Of a DNA stretch of 64,000 nucleotides, positions 21,447 to 33,095 are shown one piece after another (position 1 is the stretch's first letter; each line of letters starts with the position of its first letter). Both the position numbers and the translations under genes were made by a program. Source of the stretch: Cadophora sp. MPI-SDFR-AT-0126 (taxonomy: Eukaryota; Ascomycota; Leotiomycetes; Helotiales; Ploettnerulaceae); the NCBI GenBank assembly GCA_020747065.1, contig JAGMVK010000008.1, positions 1,922,001 to 1,986,000 of the forward strand, given 5' to 3'. The notes beneath the pieces were generated by a model. It did no database searches. It saw nothing but the letters and a program-made list of their open reading frames with translations, and was not told the DNA's origin.

Positions 21447-23876
21447 TCATGCATCTGGATTACTTTCTGGCATGTCTTCCTTCCCAAGCGACTCTTCAAC
21501 AGGTAGTTCTACGCCCTTGACAGGGTGAATGAGCATCGGCGGTAAGCACATCCTCCCTTCACCACCCCTCATACCATTTCCACCCTTGCCATCTCTTCCC
21601 TCATCGACTGTTAACTCAAACTCTTCGCCTCCCTCATTATTGACTTTGAATCCTAACCATCTTCTCCACAGGTTCGGGGCGAACCCGGCATTGTAATACC
21701 ACGACATACCCAGAAGATTGTGTTCTTTATCTCCAAACACACTGGTTCGGGCACCCCCAGTAGCTCCATTCCTCCCTGCATTCATGACTCCGGCAAGATA
21801 TGCAGTAGGCCACTCTCGGTCTACGTAAACTGGATGAGGAGCATACACTGCCTTGTAGCCGTGGTGCAAAGCCGTTGTAGGAGCCCACATCTCAGAGAAC
21901 GCATGGTGCTTCTTGAAAGCGGTTTCTCGATGCATGGTGATAAGTAGACGCCTTGACATTCTTGACGAAGTCACAATTACTGCTCGACGAGGGGGAAGCC
22001 CGTTGCTTGTATTGTAGCCAGTGATGTCGGATTCCAGAAGCCAGGTCGTTCCTTCAGGATCAAACAGGGGATTGAAGGTAATGAGATCAGCATCTTCTCC
22101 AACTCCCCATGTGTACTTATCTTTGTCATATCCGGTTGGGGGAACTGGGTCGTTCTCGGTCTCGAACCAGTCCTGGGAATCTTGTGGACGTTCGGGTCCC
22201 CAAATTGGTTTGTCGACCTTAGGGCGCTCAGGTTTGGACCCTTTGATACCTGCCCAAATATTATCCGGACTCTCGGTACCCATTTCTGTTTGGACTCGAA
22301 CCATTTGCTTGAAGTCCTCCCAAGATCCATGAACAGACGGAATGTAGAACCGACTGCTTCGTTCCCACAGTCCTTTCCGGGGTTGTTTTCTGGCCCATGA
22401 ATCGATATTGGAAAAAAGATTGTAATAATGACCAGTATATCGAATATCGATTTCCCAGTGCCAGAAAAAGTCGTATTCGGGATGAGTATGAGCAAAATAC
22501 TGCATGGCCATCTGCAACCCACGATATGGCCCGTGTACCGGTCTATCTCGGATGAAGTTGTCGAAGATTCCTTGGTACACCATGAGCATCTGAGTTTCGC
22601 TCCATAAAGTTGCAATATCACGAAACTCGGCTGGTACGGATTCATTCAAATGCGCCTGGTATATCTCCGAGTCTGCCCAGACGGGGTTCGCAGGCTCATC
22701 TTTGATTTGAACGAGCAGGTGAACATCATACTCCCCACCTGAGCCAAGAGAAAGTTCGGCGATTAATGCTCTGAGGTGCAAAATGTCCTCCTCACGGTAC
22801 TCAAACGTATCCCAGGTTCGAATAACCACCGCGTTTCGTGGTAACCGCTTCTTGACCATCGTCAGATTTGATCTCGGAACCTTCGGGTCGAAACGTGCAG
22901 CATTTGCCAGATAACATCTCTTTTGTGCGGCTCCCCAGTTGATGTTGGAATAATCGACTTGATTGATGCCCCCGATATCAGATTTTCCGGTCCAGACTGC
23001 TTCGGAGCCCTCCATATCGCCGTGTTGACCAGTCCCAGTCCCTCCATATTTCGAAGAGTACCCATATCCGTAGGGACCAAGTCTTCCAAATCGTTCAAAG
23101 CAGATATTCTCTGGTAATCCAAGCAATTCATAAGAACCCATGACATTGTCAGGGAAACCGCTAGGTCTACCGCTATAGAATTGAAGTTGCGGAATACTGA
23201 TTGTAGATTGCTCGTCTAAATAGCATTCTTGGACCGGCATATATTCGCTCAGATAGCTGGGCGAGGTCTGGTTCTTGTATGCTTCGAATGGCTTGCTCGC
23301 TGGGATATCTCGAATTGGAGTGATAACCGTATCATTCGACAAGGGCAGTTCGTCCTCGGGCGATGGGTATTCTGGCTTGTTTTCCGAAAACGGTACCAAC
23401 GTTCGAATTCCGCCGTAATATCGTGTTAAAAAATCAAACTTTTCCCAGGTTGGTGGACGGGGTGCCGGACGTGAGCCTAAGTCTCCAACCTCTACTCTGC
23501 GTGAAGATACAATACTCATACGCACCAGACCCAGTACGAAAACAACAAGGGTCGAGATTAACCCTAAACAGAGATAACGGATGACTCTGTTGGGTAGGCG
23601 GTATGCCATTGACTGCTGCGAAGGTGGTGCTTTCTTCCGCAGCATCGGCACATTGGAGGAATATGAGTCGGATGTCTCTCGCGAGGAGACAACGGAGGAG
23701 GAGTAATCGGATTCATCTTCCGAGTCGTCATCGCTATCGTCCGAAGAGTAGTGATGCTTTTCGAGGTCGACGTCGTTCTTCGACCGCCATTGGTTATGGG
23801 TATCGCGAGTCGAGTACTTTGAGGGAGATGACCTCTTCGTCACGCTCAGCATGTCGAGGGCGCTGAAGCCTGCCAT
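21447..23876 (-). CDS. DUF3405 family type II membrane protein (809 aa)
   Basis: The gene is a single exon. I chose the ATG at 23876 (MAGFSALDML) rather than the ORF's first ATG at 24119, because the extra 81 residues look like leader sequence. The N-terminal 120 residues are Ser/Asp-rich with acidic runs. One transmembrane segment follows (RYLCLGLISTLVVFVLGLV), then a long lumenal or extracellular domain. The body matches the fungal DUF3405 family, with conserved WDTFEY, FWHWEIDIRYTGHYY and WGVGEDADLITFNP stretches. Family members look like Golgi-type glycosyltransferases (short cytosolic tail, one membrane anchor, D/E-rich catalytic-looking blocks), but no activity is established to my knowledge. 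The protein is probably a secretory-pathway enzyme. Confidence in family membership is high and in function low. Confidence 0.88.
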   Translation of the reverse strand: MAGFSALDMLSVTKRSSPSKYSTRDTHNQWRSKNDVDLEKHHYSSDDSDDDSEDESDYSSSVVSSRETSDSYSSNVPMLRKKAPPSQQSMAYRLPNRVIRYLCLGLISTLVVFVLGLVRMSIVSSRRVEVGDLGSRPAPRPPTWEKFDFLTRYYGGIRTLVPFSENKPEYPSPEDELPLSNDTVITPIRDIPASKPFEAYKNQTSPSYLSEYMPVQECYLDEQSTISIPQLQFYSGRPSGFPDNVMGSYELLGLPENICFERFGRLGPYGYGYSSKYGGTGTGQHGDMEGSEAVWTGKSDIGGINQVDYSNINWGAAQKRCYLANAARFDPKVPRSNLTMVKKRLPRNAVVIRTWDTFEYREEDILHLRALIAELSLGSGGEYDVHLLVQIKDEPANPVWADSEIYQAHLNESVPAEFRDIATLWSETQMLMVYQGIFDNFIRDRPVHGPYRGLQMAMQYFAHTHPEYDFFWHWEIDIRYTGHYYNLFSNIDSWARKQPRKGLWERSSRFYIPSVHGSWEDFKQMVRVQTEMGTESPDNIWAGIKGSKPERPKVDKPIWGPERPQDSQDWFETENDPVPPTGYDKDKYTWGVGEDADLITFNPLFDPEGTTWLLESDITGYNTSNGLPPRRAVIVTSSRMSRRLLITMHRETAFKKHHAFSEMWAPTTALHHGYKAVYAPHPVYVDREWPTAYLAGVMNAGRNGATGGARTSVFGDKEHNLLGMSWYYNAGFAPNLWRRWLGFKVNNEGGEEFELTVDEGRDGKGGNGMRGGEGRMCLPPMLIHPVKGVELPVEESLGKEDMPESNPDA

Positions 23877-26872
23877 TCCAGAGTCTGTCCAACGGAATGC
23901 TGTCGTCCACCTCTCAACAATTGGCGCTGCCCTACGGAATGTAAGGTCGTTGGAGATCAAATACCGATAGGTTCCATGCACAAATTTAGAAATGAGCTCG
24001 GATTCGTGATGTGAGCTTCGATGAGTAGGGGTATCGGTATTTACGAAGTGGGCAGGTCTGAAGATAGCATTGCAGCAACGGGCTTTCAGAACATCAGCAA
24101 CGGTCAGCAAACACAACAAATCGACTTGGTTGTCCCTGACAACCTTATCGCTTGGCTTTCTTCGTTATCGGTTACCTCATCGTGCAAAGGCCCCGCCCCC
24201 TGGGAGCCTGCCCCCTGCTTCGCACGAGCCACACCACAACACAGAAGCGAATGCTGAGCCGAACTATTTGAGATTCCATGCAACTCCTGATTATCGGGTT
24301 TCCCTCCCAGGAAAGTTGCTCGACCAGCTAATAAGAACCGGAACACAGTCATGGTACTGGTGACAGTGCTAAGTGGCCAGCCAGATTCCTGAGTTGAGAC
24401 AGTGAGTGAGTAAATTCCCTTAGAGCGTCCTTGTGTCGACCAAGACACGCACGCCCGCACGCACAAAGCGAAATGCTGATAGAAGCCCCATCAATTTGGA
24501 AAATTCTCCCCTTTGGATCATTTCCAGCTCGAGCTCAGTTCTTAGGTATGCAATGCAATGCAATGCAATGCGGTGCCACGTACGGATCATCGAAGCTGCC
24601 TACTGGCTCTACGATTACTTGGAGATCATTTTCGTTCATGCCAGGTGAAGTGAGGTGACGTCCGTGAGGGCCGTTCTCGGATGTTGCATTATTCTCAATG
24701 ATAGTTGACCGCTCTCTCTTCTTTGCCGTAGGAAAGATTCCGATAGGGCACGAGAAAACCATTGAATAGATAGCAACTAGCTGCACAGGTTGCAAAAGTA
24801 CTGCGCCTCCCTCTACCTCAACGTTTGTAGCATCAAAGGGTAGGTAGGCTTGTTGGCATGGCATGACATGGCATGATATTCAAGAGAAATGCTCATTCTT
24901 GATTGCTAGCTGTCCAAAGCTTTGTTTGGCATTACAATAGCCATGCAATCCATGGATCCTTTCCTCGTGATGGTCAGGTCAAGTGAGGTCAGCTCTGGTC
25001 TGCTCTTTCTCGCTTGAATCTGGCGGGTAAGTTTACCGGGGGGTCTTGGCTCGTCGGTTGGTACAAGTACGGAAAGTACAATACTTGTCCTGTCCCTGTA
25101 CTCCGTACTGTACAGTACTGTATCGGCCCACCTTCCTTCCTGTACTGCTGACTACAGGCAAGTCCGTCCTTTCCCCTCACGGCAATTACTGTACAGTACA
25201 GATTGACGCAGCGCAGCGCCGCGCCCAACCCAACAAGGAAACTCTGGGTCAAGCCAGCTCAAACCAAGCCAGCCCAGGCCAACCTCAGCAAGCCTTTCCC
25301 TGAGCTTCCCCTCAGTCTCTAAAACAGCGATCCGATCAGCTCGATCGATGGCTACTGTACCAACCAACCTCAATACTTATAATAAACGAATGGTGTAACC
25401 CACAACTGTATGCGCATTTCCCCGGGTTTTCCGGCGGCTGTCACTTTATGATAGGTAAGATCGTACATGCATACAAACAATAATAGCTCGGACCCTGGTT
25501 CAACCTGGTCCAAAACCAAAACAATCCGCTCAGATCAGTCTTCACAGTCAGCCCGATTCGGACTTCAGCCACCTGGAGTGAGTGACTCTCAGGTCTCGAG
25601 CCAACATCTGACCCCCACTCGCACCCAAATAGTGCAGAGCCAGAGCCCTGGTTTGGGTTCACGGTAATTCGACCGAGTGGGCCCAGCAGCCATCTGCCAT
25701 CACATAATCTGGCTGTCATTTGCCAGAAAGTCGCACCGGGAGCAGTCATGGCAGCATCCAGTTGGCCAGTTGCCTCCTCCGGACCCAGCTGTTCCTGTAG
25801 CAAGACGCCGCATCCTATGCAAGTTCCTGTAGCTGTCTAGTATAGCCATATCTTCGTCTGGAAATCTTTAGAGCCCCGGGAACAATGTCATATTGGCTTT
25901 GCTTCTGCTTGTTTGACAACTTGTGCTACCAATTGCACTAGAAGACCGACTAGTAGCCAGCCCGAATTCTATCTTCTCGTATCGGCCGAGATCGTGCACA
26001 AATGATGATTGAATTGGCCTTAGAGATAGCGGAAGATGCAGCTGTGAGCCTGAGACGCCAATGCCCTCCTTTTTGAAGTAGAGCACAGCCGTCGAAGCTC
26101 ATTCCAAGTAGGTATCTTGTGCTACCTACATCATACGACCATAGCGGAGCTTTGAGGTGTGCTGGTGGCGCCTCCAGCCAATTGGATTGCGGTGCTTTGT
26201 CAAGTGACGATCCGCCAGTTCCCCTCTCGCTGACCGTCAGAACTCTGTCTAGCTCGTGACACGGCAATCCGATTACGGCCAACAGCTGGACGTGACAGCG
26301 ATTTTCCTTTCCTTGCCTTCCCTTGAATTTTATTTCCCCTTCACTCAGACGCGGAAAGGCATTACCTCATTTGTACAGCAGGAGGCGGGCCTACAAACAA
26401 GCCTGAGCTGATCCCCGCAGCTTCATCATATAAAGTCTCACGTCTCCCTCTTCCCGTGTTTTGTTTTCTCGTTATTCTATTGCCATAGCCGCCTCTGGCT
26501 GTCTTCATTTTTTCCCCATTTCGAGAACCAGATATCCTATTAGGGATACCAAGCCCATATTGCACTGGCATTCAAATATAAGTTCATATTGTGCTTCAGT
26601 GCCTCAGATCAATCGTTGAGACCTCGTGTTGTCGCTGTGCCAAGCTGTCAGCTCTCGTTATACAGTCCTCCAAGCCCACTGTCGCTGTAGCACTTTCAAG
26701 CTCTTGCACTTTCAACGTGACTGCTAAAGTTCCGCCATTCAGCATCTGCTTTCTTTCTCTGGCAGTCGAGCTACTGAATGTGCTAGGCGTCAGACTTCTG
26801 TGCTGGAATTGTACCTCATCTCAAGTCAGCAATCGAGGCCTTCATGATGATCATAGCTAACAGTCAATAGAA
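23877..26872. other. Long bidirectional intergenic region
   Basis: About 3 kb separates the divergent DUF3405 and luciferase-fold genes. Features seen are a GCAAT pentamer repeat (about 24549-24570), several palindromic TACTGTACAGTA-type motifs at 25080-25205, and CT-rich and C-rich tracts. Short ORFs inside have no recognisable content. The ORF at 26591-26860, just before the next gene, is more likely its 5' leader. Confidence 0.5.
24549..24570. repeat. GCAAT pentanucleotide microsatellite
   Basis: Four tandem copies of the TGCAA unit, ending in GCGGTGCC, in the upstream region of the DUF3405 gene. Confidence 0.8.
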
Positions 26873-27805
26873 ATGGACGGCACAACGGCAATCACGACGA
26901 CAACTACAAAGATCATGGTCCAGGAGCCTGACTATCAGTCTGATGTCCCAACGTCAATGATACAGCATGATCTCCTCCAGATTACTCTCAATGGACCAGG
27001 TCTGGTGCTGACCATCCTCGCAACGATTCTCGCCATCCAGATTTTGCAACCTTCTCTCACATGTACACTACTGGCATTGGCTCCTCTACCATGGATCATC
27101 CACAACGACTACGTCAATTTTCTGAATCTTGGACCTGGCGGAACCCCGTCGACAATCTTTGGATACCTGAAGATCACCTACCTCAGATTATTTGCCCTCT
27201 CCGACCCTTACACCCCCGTGACCATATTTTCCGAGAAGATATACCCCGCTACCGGATACTATGAACGAGCTCAATATTGGCTCCCGGAACGCGCAGGTCC
27301 TCGTCCAAGGATTGCGGGTATCGCTCCACAACGACAACTTGACCAGCCAGGCTGTGCTGAGATGAACCGATGTCTGCGAACAAGCCTAGAAAACCTCGCC
27401 GTCAGGCACCCAGATACATTTCGCATTGGTACATCATGTTTCGAGAAGAAAGGACTTGCGCTCTTTGCCCGAGATCCGATCAATGCTACGTGCAGGGGAG
27501 AAATCTGTCACGTCCACCATAGCGATAGGAGTATGCATCTTAATCTTCACCCAGACGACGCCAGAGCTGTTCTTGAGAAAGGCTGGGGCGAGAGACATCC
27601 ACTTGCTCGAGGAGGTTGGATGAAGGCATACGTTCCCCGGGAATTTATCATGATCTACGCTCCGAGAGATCGCACTGAGTTGGATGTCATATGCCGGATC
27701 ATCGAAGCAGCTGGATTTTGGGTCTGTGGTGAGCGGTTTGCTTTAAAGGCTGAAAGCAAGCCGCTAATGGAAGGAGATGCTGAAGCAGATGGGGTGTGTC
27801 ACTGA
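26873..27805 (+). CDS. Luciferase-domain (DUF5519) membrane-anchored protein (310 aa)
   Basis: The gene is a single exon. A hydrophobic block at about residues 40-75 (LVLTILATILAIQILQ..., then TCTLLALAPLPWII) predicts one or two membrane segments. The C-terminal half holds the fungal domain named Luciferase (formerly DUF5519). Its core motifs are VHHSDRSMHLNLHPDDA, GWGERHPLA and the closing YAPRDRTELDVICRIIEAAG. The domain name comes from a distant relation to dinoflagellate luciferase. In fungi the biochemical role is unknown, so I assign no reaction. The start is the first ATG in the frame after an in-frame stop in the leader. The gene stands alone, 3 kb from its divergent neighbour. Confidence 0.82.
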   Translation: MDGTTAITTTTTKIMVQEPDYQSDVPTSMIQHDLLQITLNGPGLVLTILATILAIQILQPSLTCTLLALAPLPWIIHNDYVNFLNLGPGGTPSTIFGYLKITYLRLFALSDPYTPVTIFSEKIYPATGYYERAQYWLPERAGPRPRIAGIAPQRQLDQPGCAEMNRCLRTSLENLAVRHPDTFRIGTSCFEKKGLALFARDPINATCRGEICHVHHSDRSMHLNLHPDDARAVLEKGWGERHPLARGGWMKAYVPREFIMIYAPRDRTELDVICRIIEAAGFWVCGERFALKAESKPLMEGDAEADGVCH

Positions 27806-29045
27806 TCAATCAGTAGCGGAACTGGGCAACAGAATGGAAGTCATAGTGCATGCATTTACTTCGATCCCCTGATCTTACTGTTGGCTCATCCTTAGCATGT
27901 ATTGTCCTTCTCCGTTGTGCTTCTGGGCACAAACAGGCAAGATAGAACAGATACCAAGGCAAAAACGTGATAGTCCACAAAACCGACTATCCTTCCCGTT
28001 TGAGCTCATGCCAAGTTGTGTAACCTGTACTTCACACTTTGTCCATAACAAGTAATGTTCGATTAAAATCTCGTCTTTCGCCGTATCAGAAGGAGAGTGT
28101 CGAGTATCGAATGACCTGGAGGTCAATTCCGGTCACAGTGAATTGTATCGTGATAGTTTTCACTGCTGGTGACATCCATCTTCTCGAATTTTGGGACAAG
28201 AATTCCCACTTTCTCACCGGATTCTCTCAACCAATCCGTTGATATCTCTTCCCCGACCAGGCCTGTTTTCAGGATTAGCAATCAGTATCGGGGCATCTCA
28301 ACAATGCTTTCCCATGCCAGATACCTGCTTTAGGTTGTTTGCGCATGTGACAGGGCAAGACCGCGGGTTGTTCCTCCGAGAAAATGCTAATCAAAGAGTA
28401 TATACTACCTTAAGAGTGTCGGTAATGCGGAAGTCGGATAGATTCGACATTGTGCTTGGAATTGTGGGGGGAATAGGAGATGATTCGAATAGTAATGTTC
28501 ACCGACAAATCTATTACGTGCATTACCCATTTTGCTCAACGTGCAAGTCATTTTCCGCTTGTATAGGGTGCTTTACTGTAGAAATTAGGACTGTACTGCT
28601 AGAGTAGGCCACATATCAACAGCCTTGTTAGAGAATGTTCAGGCCAGGGGTTTGTTGTCCTCCAGGGTGTACTATTGTGGAAGAGCGTTGATGCAATCAA
28701 AGAGACAGATGAATTGAAGACATTTTAAAGTGCAATCGTACTACTGAGCTGCGTTAAAGACGGACCAGACAAGAATCTCGTCAAGGTCGAGGTTACACAA
28801 TCACTAAAAGGGCTATATGGTTGAAGATAGAAGCAGAGGAAGAACGAATGACTTTCACGGCTCGGAAAAACATTTGTCAATTTAAGGTTATTATTTTAGC
28901 CACAAAAGGAAAGGTCAGCAGTCACCCCTGCCGGCCAAATTATGTTCGTGCTGAGTTTATCAGCCTCGCAACCCTCTAACTTCGAAATCAGCAAAGAAGC
29001 ACTTACGCAACTCCACACCCTTGAACACGAATCAAAGATACTACC
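27806..29045. other. Intergenic, no gene supported
   Basis: Contains the 3' end of the luciferase-domain gene and the promoter of RPB12. A 138-codon ORF at 28191-28607 begins with TTG and shows no known domain, so I do not call it. Confidence 0.4.
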
Positions 29046-29322
29046 ATGTCTCGAGAAGCGTATCAAGTCCCTACCCAAGCCCCAGCTCCTGGCCGCGACT
29101 CATTCAACGCCGGATCTGTTATCGAAGGCCCAGCAATCATATACACTTGCGGCGATTGCAGCGCAAAGGTGCCACTGAAGAGAGGTGATCCTATCCGATG
29201 CAAGGAATGTGGGCATCGAGTTCTTTACAAGGAGCGGACGAAGAGGTGAGTGTCTTGAGAATGTGTGTTCCAAAGCTTGGTGCTAACCTGTGGCTAGAAT
29301 GGTTCAATTCGAGGCGAGATGA
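29046..29322 (+). CDS. RNA polymerase I/II/III subunit RPABC4 (Rpb12)
   Basis: The exons 29046-29245 and 29298-29322 give 74 aa. The 52-bp intron starts GTGAGT and has a perfect TGCTAAC branch site at 29281. Splicing joins ERTKR to MVQFEAR, the invariant end of this subunit. The zinc ribbon is YTCGDCSAKVPL...IRCKECGHRVLYK, with two CX2C pairs. Rpb12 is shared by all three nuclear RNA polymerases and bridges Rpb2 and Rpb3 during assembly. The length matches the family (about 70 aa). The short first exon is preceded by a normal leader. Confidence 0.96.
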
Positions 29323-29609
29323 CCTGCTGGTGGCGAGGGACTAGTGTTATGATAATGGGATTTAGATATGAAGGCCAGATGATTTGGCAGGCTTGGGCAT
29401 AGCTGGGGCGTATGGGGTTTTCAAATATGGAATGTGTCCGTCTCATACTGAGATATTATGAGGTTCACGCATGCAAAGGTAAATGCGATTTGTGTCGCTT
29501 GACATGACCACGAAGAAATTTCAGGTTCCATATTTGGTATTAAAAGATGCGCCAGTGCAATGCTACCATCCAACGCCCTTAGGATTTTCCCTCCATACCG
29601 TCCATACCC

Positions 29610-30838
29610 CTACATGTTCATCTGACTTGCTCGAAGATATCTTGTGAAGCTGTGATCCTCATTCGTGGGCGCATTTGGTGCTGATTCTTCCAGAGCTTGT
29701 TTGTACCTTGAGGTTAAACCTTCTCCATCCTCGCCCTCACCGTCATCGTCGCCAGAATCCTCCATATCGCTTAAAGTATCCAAGTCAGGTCCCTTCGCGG
29801 CTGGTCTCGCAGAAGCAGGCTCCCCAGAAACCGCCATGTCTTTCATCAGCCTGCCCAATTCCCTCTCCCTGTTCTCCAGCTTTTCAGCCTCTCTCTGCTT
29901 TCTCCTTCGTTCCAATTCAGGCTTGTAGTCGCGCTCAAATTCTTTGGCCTTTTCTCCCACAGCCTCGAAGAACTCGTTGATTCCAGCTCCAGTCATGGAA
30001 CTCACTCCAACAACACTTAAGTGGCTGTAAAACTCTTCCAGCATCAAGCTCATGCTGTTAAGCAAAGAACCCATGTAACCACTTCCACCGCCCATACCTC
30101 CACCTTCAACTCCACCGAAACTACCAGTCTCCTCTTCCTCTTTCAGTGCTGCCTGAAAAGCTTCAAAGTCCGTCATCCATTCCTTTGCGAACTCGGCATC
30201 CTTAACATCTGTTTTGTTGAATACCAGAATCATAGGTAGCTTAGTTTTATAGAGAATACTGCAAGCATACAGCATGTTGCTCATGAAAGTACTTGTAGAA
30301 GCAGTCCGTGGAGTGTCGATAATATAAGCGATGACCGTGGGGAAAGTTGAAGCCAGGGAGTCCAGCAAGATGGCACCAGAAGCGCTCCATACAAAGACCT
30401 CAATTTGGCCAGGTGTATCCACCAATATGTTCTTTATAGTCTTCGCATCGGGCTTCGAAGGATCTGGAGTCGTGCGCTTCTCCAACAACCCGAGGATCTG
30501 GTCTATCTTCGTTGCGAACAGGTTGAGGGATGTAAGAATGCCGCCGTTGGGTCCAAGGTTGTAAGATTTCATGACCTCCCTATAATTGACTGAATCGCGG
30601 ATATCGATGTTACTGTCGAAGGGAACATTGCGGACTGCTGGGTCGAGATTGATCACGTACGGAGGCTCTTTCTGGGCATGTAGATGGCTGTTAATACGTT
30701 GCATGAAGGTTGTCTTCCCGCTTCCTTTTGAGTGTTAACCCGCTGCATAAGAAGTAGTTGGTGCATTTACTAACCTGCCATGCCTACGCAGACAATAGCT
30801 GTTGGTGGGGTGAACAATGGAGGCGGGGAATTCGCCAT
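29610..30838 (-). CDS. GPN-loop GTPase 1 (Npa3/XAB1 type)
   Basis: The exons on the - strand are 30838-30775 and 30724-29610, with a 50-bp intron, giving 392 aa. The intron lies inside the P-loop codons, so only splicing restores GMAGSGKTT. The GPN signature GPNGG is present, as are the G-motifs [11 protein letters not shown] and NKTDVKD. The C-terminus is a charged, acidic and low-complexity tail with coiled-coil character ([20 protein letters not shown]). GPN1 acts in cytoplasmic assembly and nuclear import of RNA polymerase II. It is divergent from the CWF19L2 gene, with 238 bp between start codons, so the two probably share a promoter region. The neighbouring RPB12 gene encodes an RNA polymerase II subunit, a likely coincidental but apt pairing. 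Confidence 0.95.
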
Positions 30839-31076
30839 TTTGAGACTGCCGACAATTCGCGTACAGAAGCGAATGGAGCTGTTGAGATCGAGGATATCTG
30901 GATGACACCAAGATCAACTATCAGCTGAAGCAAAATGGTATATCGAGTTGTGGTGAGAATGTAAAGATTTGGCGGGGTTCGAGGTGGGCTGTTGCTTTTT
31001 AATCTTGCTGGCCAAAGCTCAAGAAGACCCGCTCGCTTCCCCAGATTTTCTTTCCCAATCAACCCAGAACACCAAC

Positions 31077-33095
31077 ATGGACGGCCTCGAAGAATTCGAG
31101 AAAGCTCTCGCCGAGGAGAAGAAAGCGAGGGACAGAGAAGAGAAGCATAGACATAGGAAGGACCGGGAGCATGGTAAACACAGACACAGATCAAGTCACA
31201 GGTCGCGCGATGCTCACGACGACACGCGCCACAAGGATGAACAGAAGCACAAGAGGTCGAGGAGATCGAAGGATGGCGAGGAAGAAGACCATCGAAGAGT
31301 TCATAAACATGCAAAAACCTCTGATCCGCACGAAGATCTTCCATTTCCAGATGACGAGGAGCCAGGTACTACCCCAAAACCGACACGCGATTCCTGGATG
31401 GAAGCACCTTCTGCAATGGATATCGACTACACTCAGAAGGGCGTCAAGAAAGTTGTCAAAGCTCCGCTCCCAAAGCCAGACTATGATTTGAAAATTCACA
31501 AGAACGAGCTCAATCTACAGCTCCAGGATCTAGCTGATGGAAAGAAGCTGGAGGATATCGAGGCAGAAGAGGGCATAGAGTACACTTTCGGGGATTCTGG
31601 GGCACAATGGAGGATGACAAAGCTTAAGGCTGTTTATGCACAGGCTGGGCAGAGTGGAAAATCGGTTGATGATGTTGCCCTGGCGCGCTTTGGTGATCTG
31701 AAGAGCTTCGACGATGCTCGAGAAGAGCAGATTGAGCTGGATCGTCGACAGACTTATGGGGAGGGCTACGTGGGAAAGGAGAAACCAAGCGGGGTACTAT
31801 TTCAGGAGCGAAAGCTGAAGATGGGCATTCGAAGACAACACGAAGAAACAGGAAGTGAGCCAAAAAAACTATCACAAGGGGTAGTCATGCAGGAAGAGAC
31901 TGCTGGAGTTGCCACTTTACTTGATTCAACTACTTTGAACCGGATGAAGGCCCAACTTATGAAGGCGAAGCTCAAGAAGAGCCAGGACGCCGAAAGACTC
32001 GAGAGAGAATACAATGAGGCCATGGCTAGCTTCACGAAAAACCAATCGGACCCAGGAGTGGTAGTGCTAGGGCTGATGGACAATCGTATGCTGGCTGGTA
32101 CTCGGGCGGAAGTAAAGTCAATCGACAATAAAAGAGGTCGAGAGAGAGGTCTTGTCAAGGATAATGAGGACATGAGCATCGAGGACATGGTCCGCGAAGA
32201 ACGGCGAACAAGGGGTCAAGCTGGTGGCGAGGGTATGCGTGCGGCAGAGAGAATCGCTAAGGATTCCAAATTTGATGATGATCTGGATTACATGGACGAC
32301 AATGCCAACAAACTTGCCAAGCGAGTTCAAAAATCTGAGATCAATCTGAAGAACGCTGCGGTAGGAGAGTTCCAAAAGATGAATAAGATCCTGGACTCGT
32401 GCCAACTCTGTCACCACGAAGACAAACATCAATCTCCCATCGCTCCGCTCATTTCGTTGGGTACACGAGTGTATTTGACATTAATGACCGAACCTGAGCT
32501 CAGTGAAGGGGGTGCGGTCATTGTTCCTATCCAGCACAGAACAAATCTCCTAGAGTGCGACGACGATGAATGGGAAGAGATCCGGAACTTTATGAAGAGC
32601 CTGACACGGATGTACCACGACCAGGGCCGAGATGTTGTGTTCTACGAGAACGCCGCAACTCCGCATAGAAAGATGCACGCCGCAATGCAGGTTGTGCCGT
32701 TACCTTACAGCCTCGGTGAAACTGCTCCAGCCTTCTTCAAGGAAGCGATCCTCTCCTCCGACGAAGAATGGACACAACACAAGAAATTGATAGATACTGC
32801 TGCACGAGCACGAGAAGGAATGGGCAAGTCGGCTTTCCGCCGATCGATCGCCAAGGAGATGCCATACTTCCACGCGTGGTTCAATTTGGACGGAGGCCTT
32901 GGACATATTGTCGAGAATTCAAATCGATGGCCAAAAGGAGATTTGTTTGCCCGAGAGATCATTGGAGGCATGCTCGACATTGAGCCTGATATAATAAAGA
33001 GGCAAGGTCGTTGGAACCGAGTGGATAAACGCCTCGACGGCTTCCGAGCACGTTGGAGAAAGTTCGACTGGACAAGAGTACTAACAGATGGCTAG
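31077..33095 (+). CDS. CWF19-like protein 2 (spliceosomal)
   Basis: The gene is a single exon. I chose the ATG at 31077 (MDGLEEFEKALAEEK). The upstream in-frame extension looks like leader. The N-terminal 100 residues are rich in Lys, Arg, His and Glu (SR-like, RHRKDREHGKHRHR). The C-terminal 240 residues contain the two CwfJ domains. CwfJ_C_1 has CQLCHHED, VIVPIQHRTN and the HIT-like RKMHAAMQVVPLP. CwfJ_C_2 ends with the conserved RWRKFDWT. Homologues (CWF19L2, fission yeast Cwf19, budding yeast Drn1) bind the late intron-lariat spliceosome and promote disassembly or debranching. The length (672 aa) fits. The His pair in the HIT-like motif is retained. Confidence 0.94.
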   Translation: MDGLEEFEKALAEEKKARDREEKHRHRKDREHGKHRHRSSHRSRDAHDDTRHKDEQKHKRSRRSKDGEEEDHRRVHKHAKTSDPHEDLPFPDDEEPGTTPKPTRDSWMEAPSAMDIDYTQKGVKKVVKAPLPKPDYDLKIHKNELNLQLQDLADGKKLEDIEAEEGIEYTFGDSGAQWRMTKLKAVYAQAGQSGKSVDDVALARFGDLKSFDDAREEQIELDRRQTYGEGYVGKEKPSGVLFQERKLKMGIRRQHEETGSEPKKLSQGVVMQEETAGVATLLDSTTLNRMKAQLMKAKLKKSQDAERLEREYNEAMASFTKNQSDPGVVVLGLMDNRMLAGTRAEVKSIDNKRGRERGLVKDNEDMSIEDMVREERRTRGQAGGEGMRAAERIAKDSKFDDDLDYMDDNANKLAKRVQKSEINLKNAAVGEFQKMNKILDSCQLCHHEDKHQSPIAPLISLGTRVYLTLMTEPELSEGGAVIVPIQHRTNLLECDDDEWEEIRNFMKSLTRMYHDQGRDVVFYENAATPHRKMHAAMQVVPLPYSLGETAPAFFKEAILSSDEEWTQHKKLIDTAARAREGMGKSAFRRSIAKEMPYFHAWFNLDGGLGHIVENSNRWPKGDLFAREIIGGMLDIEPDIIKRQGRWNRVDKRLDGFRARWRKFDWTRVLTDG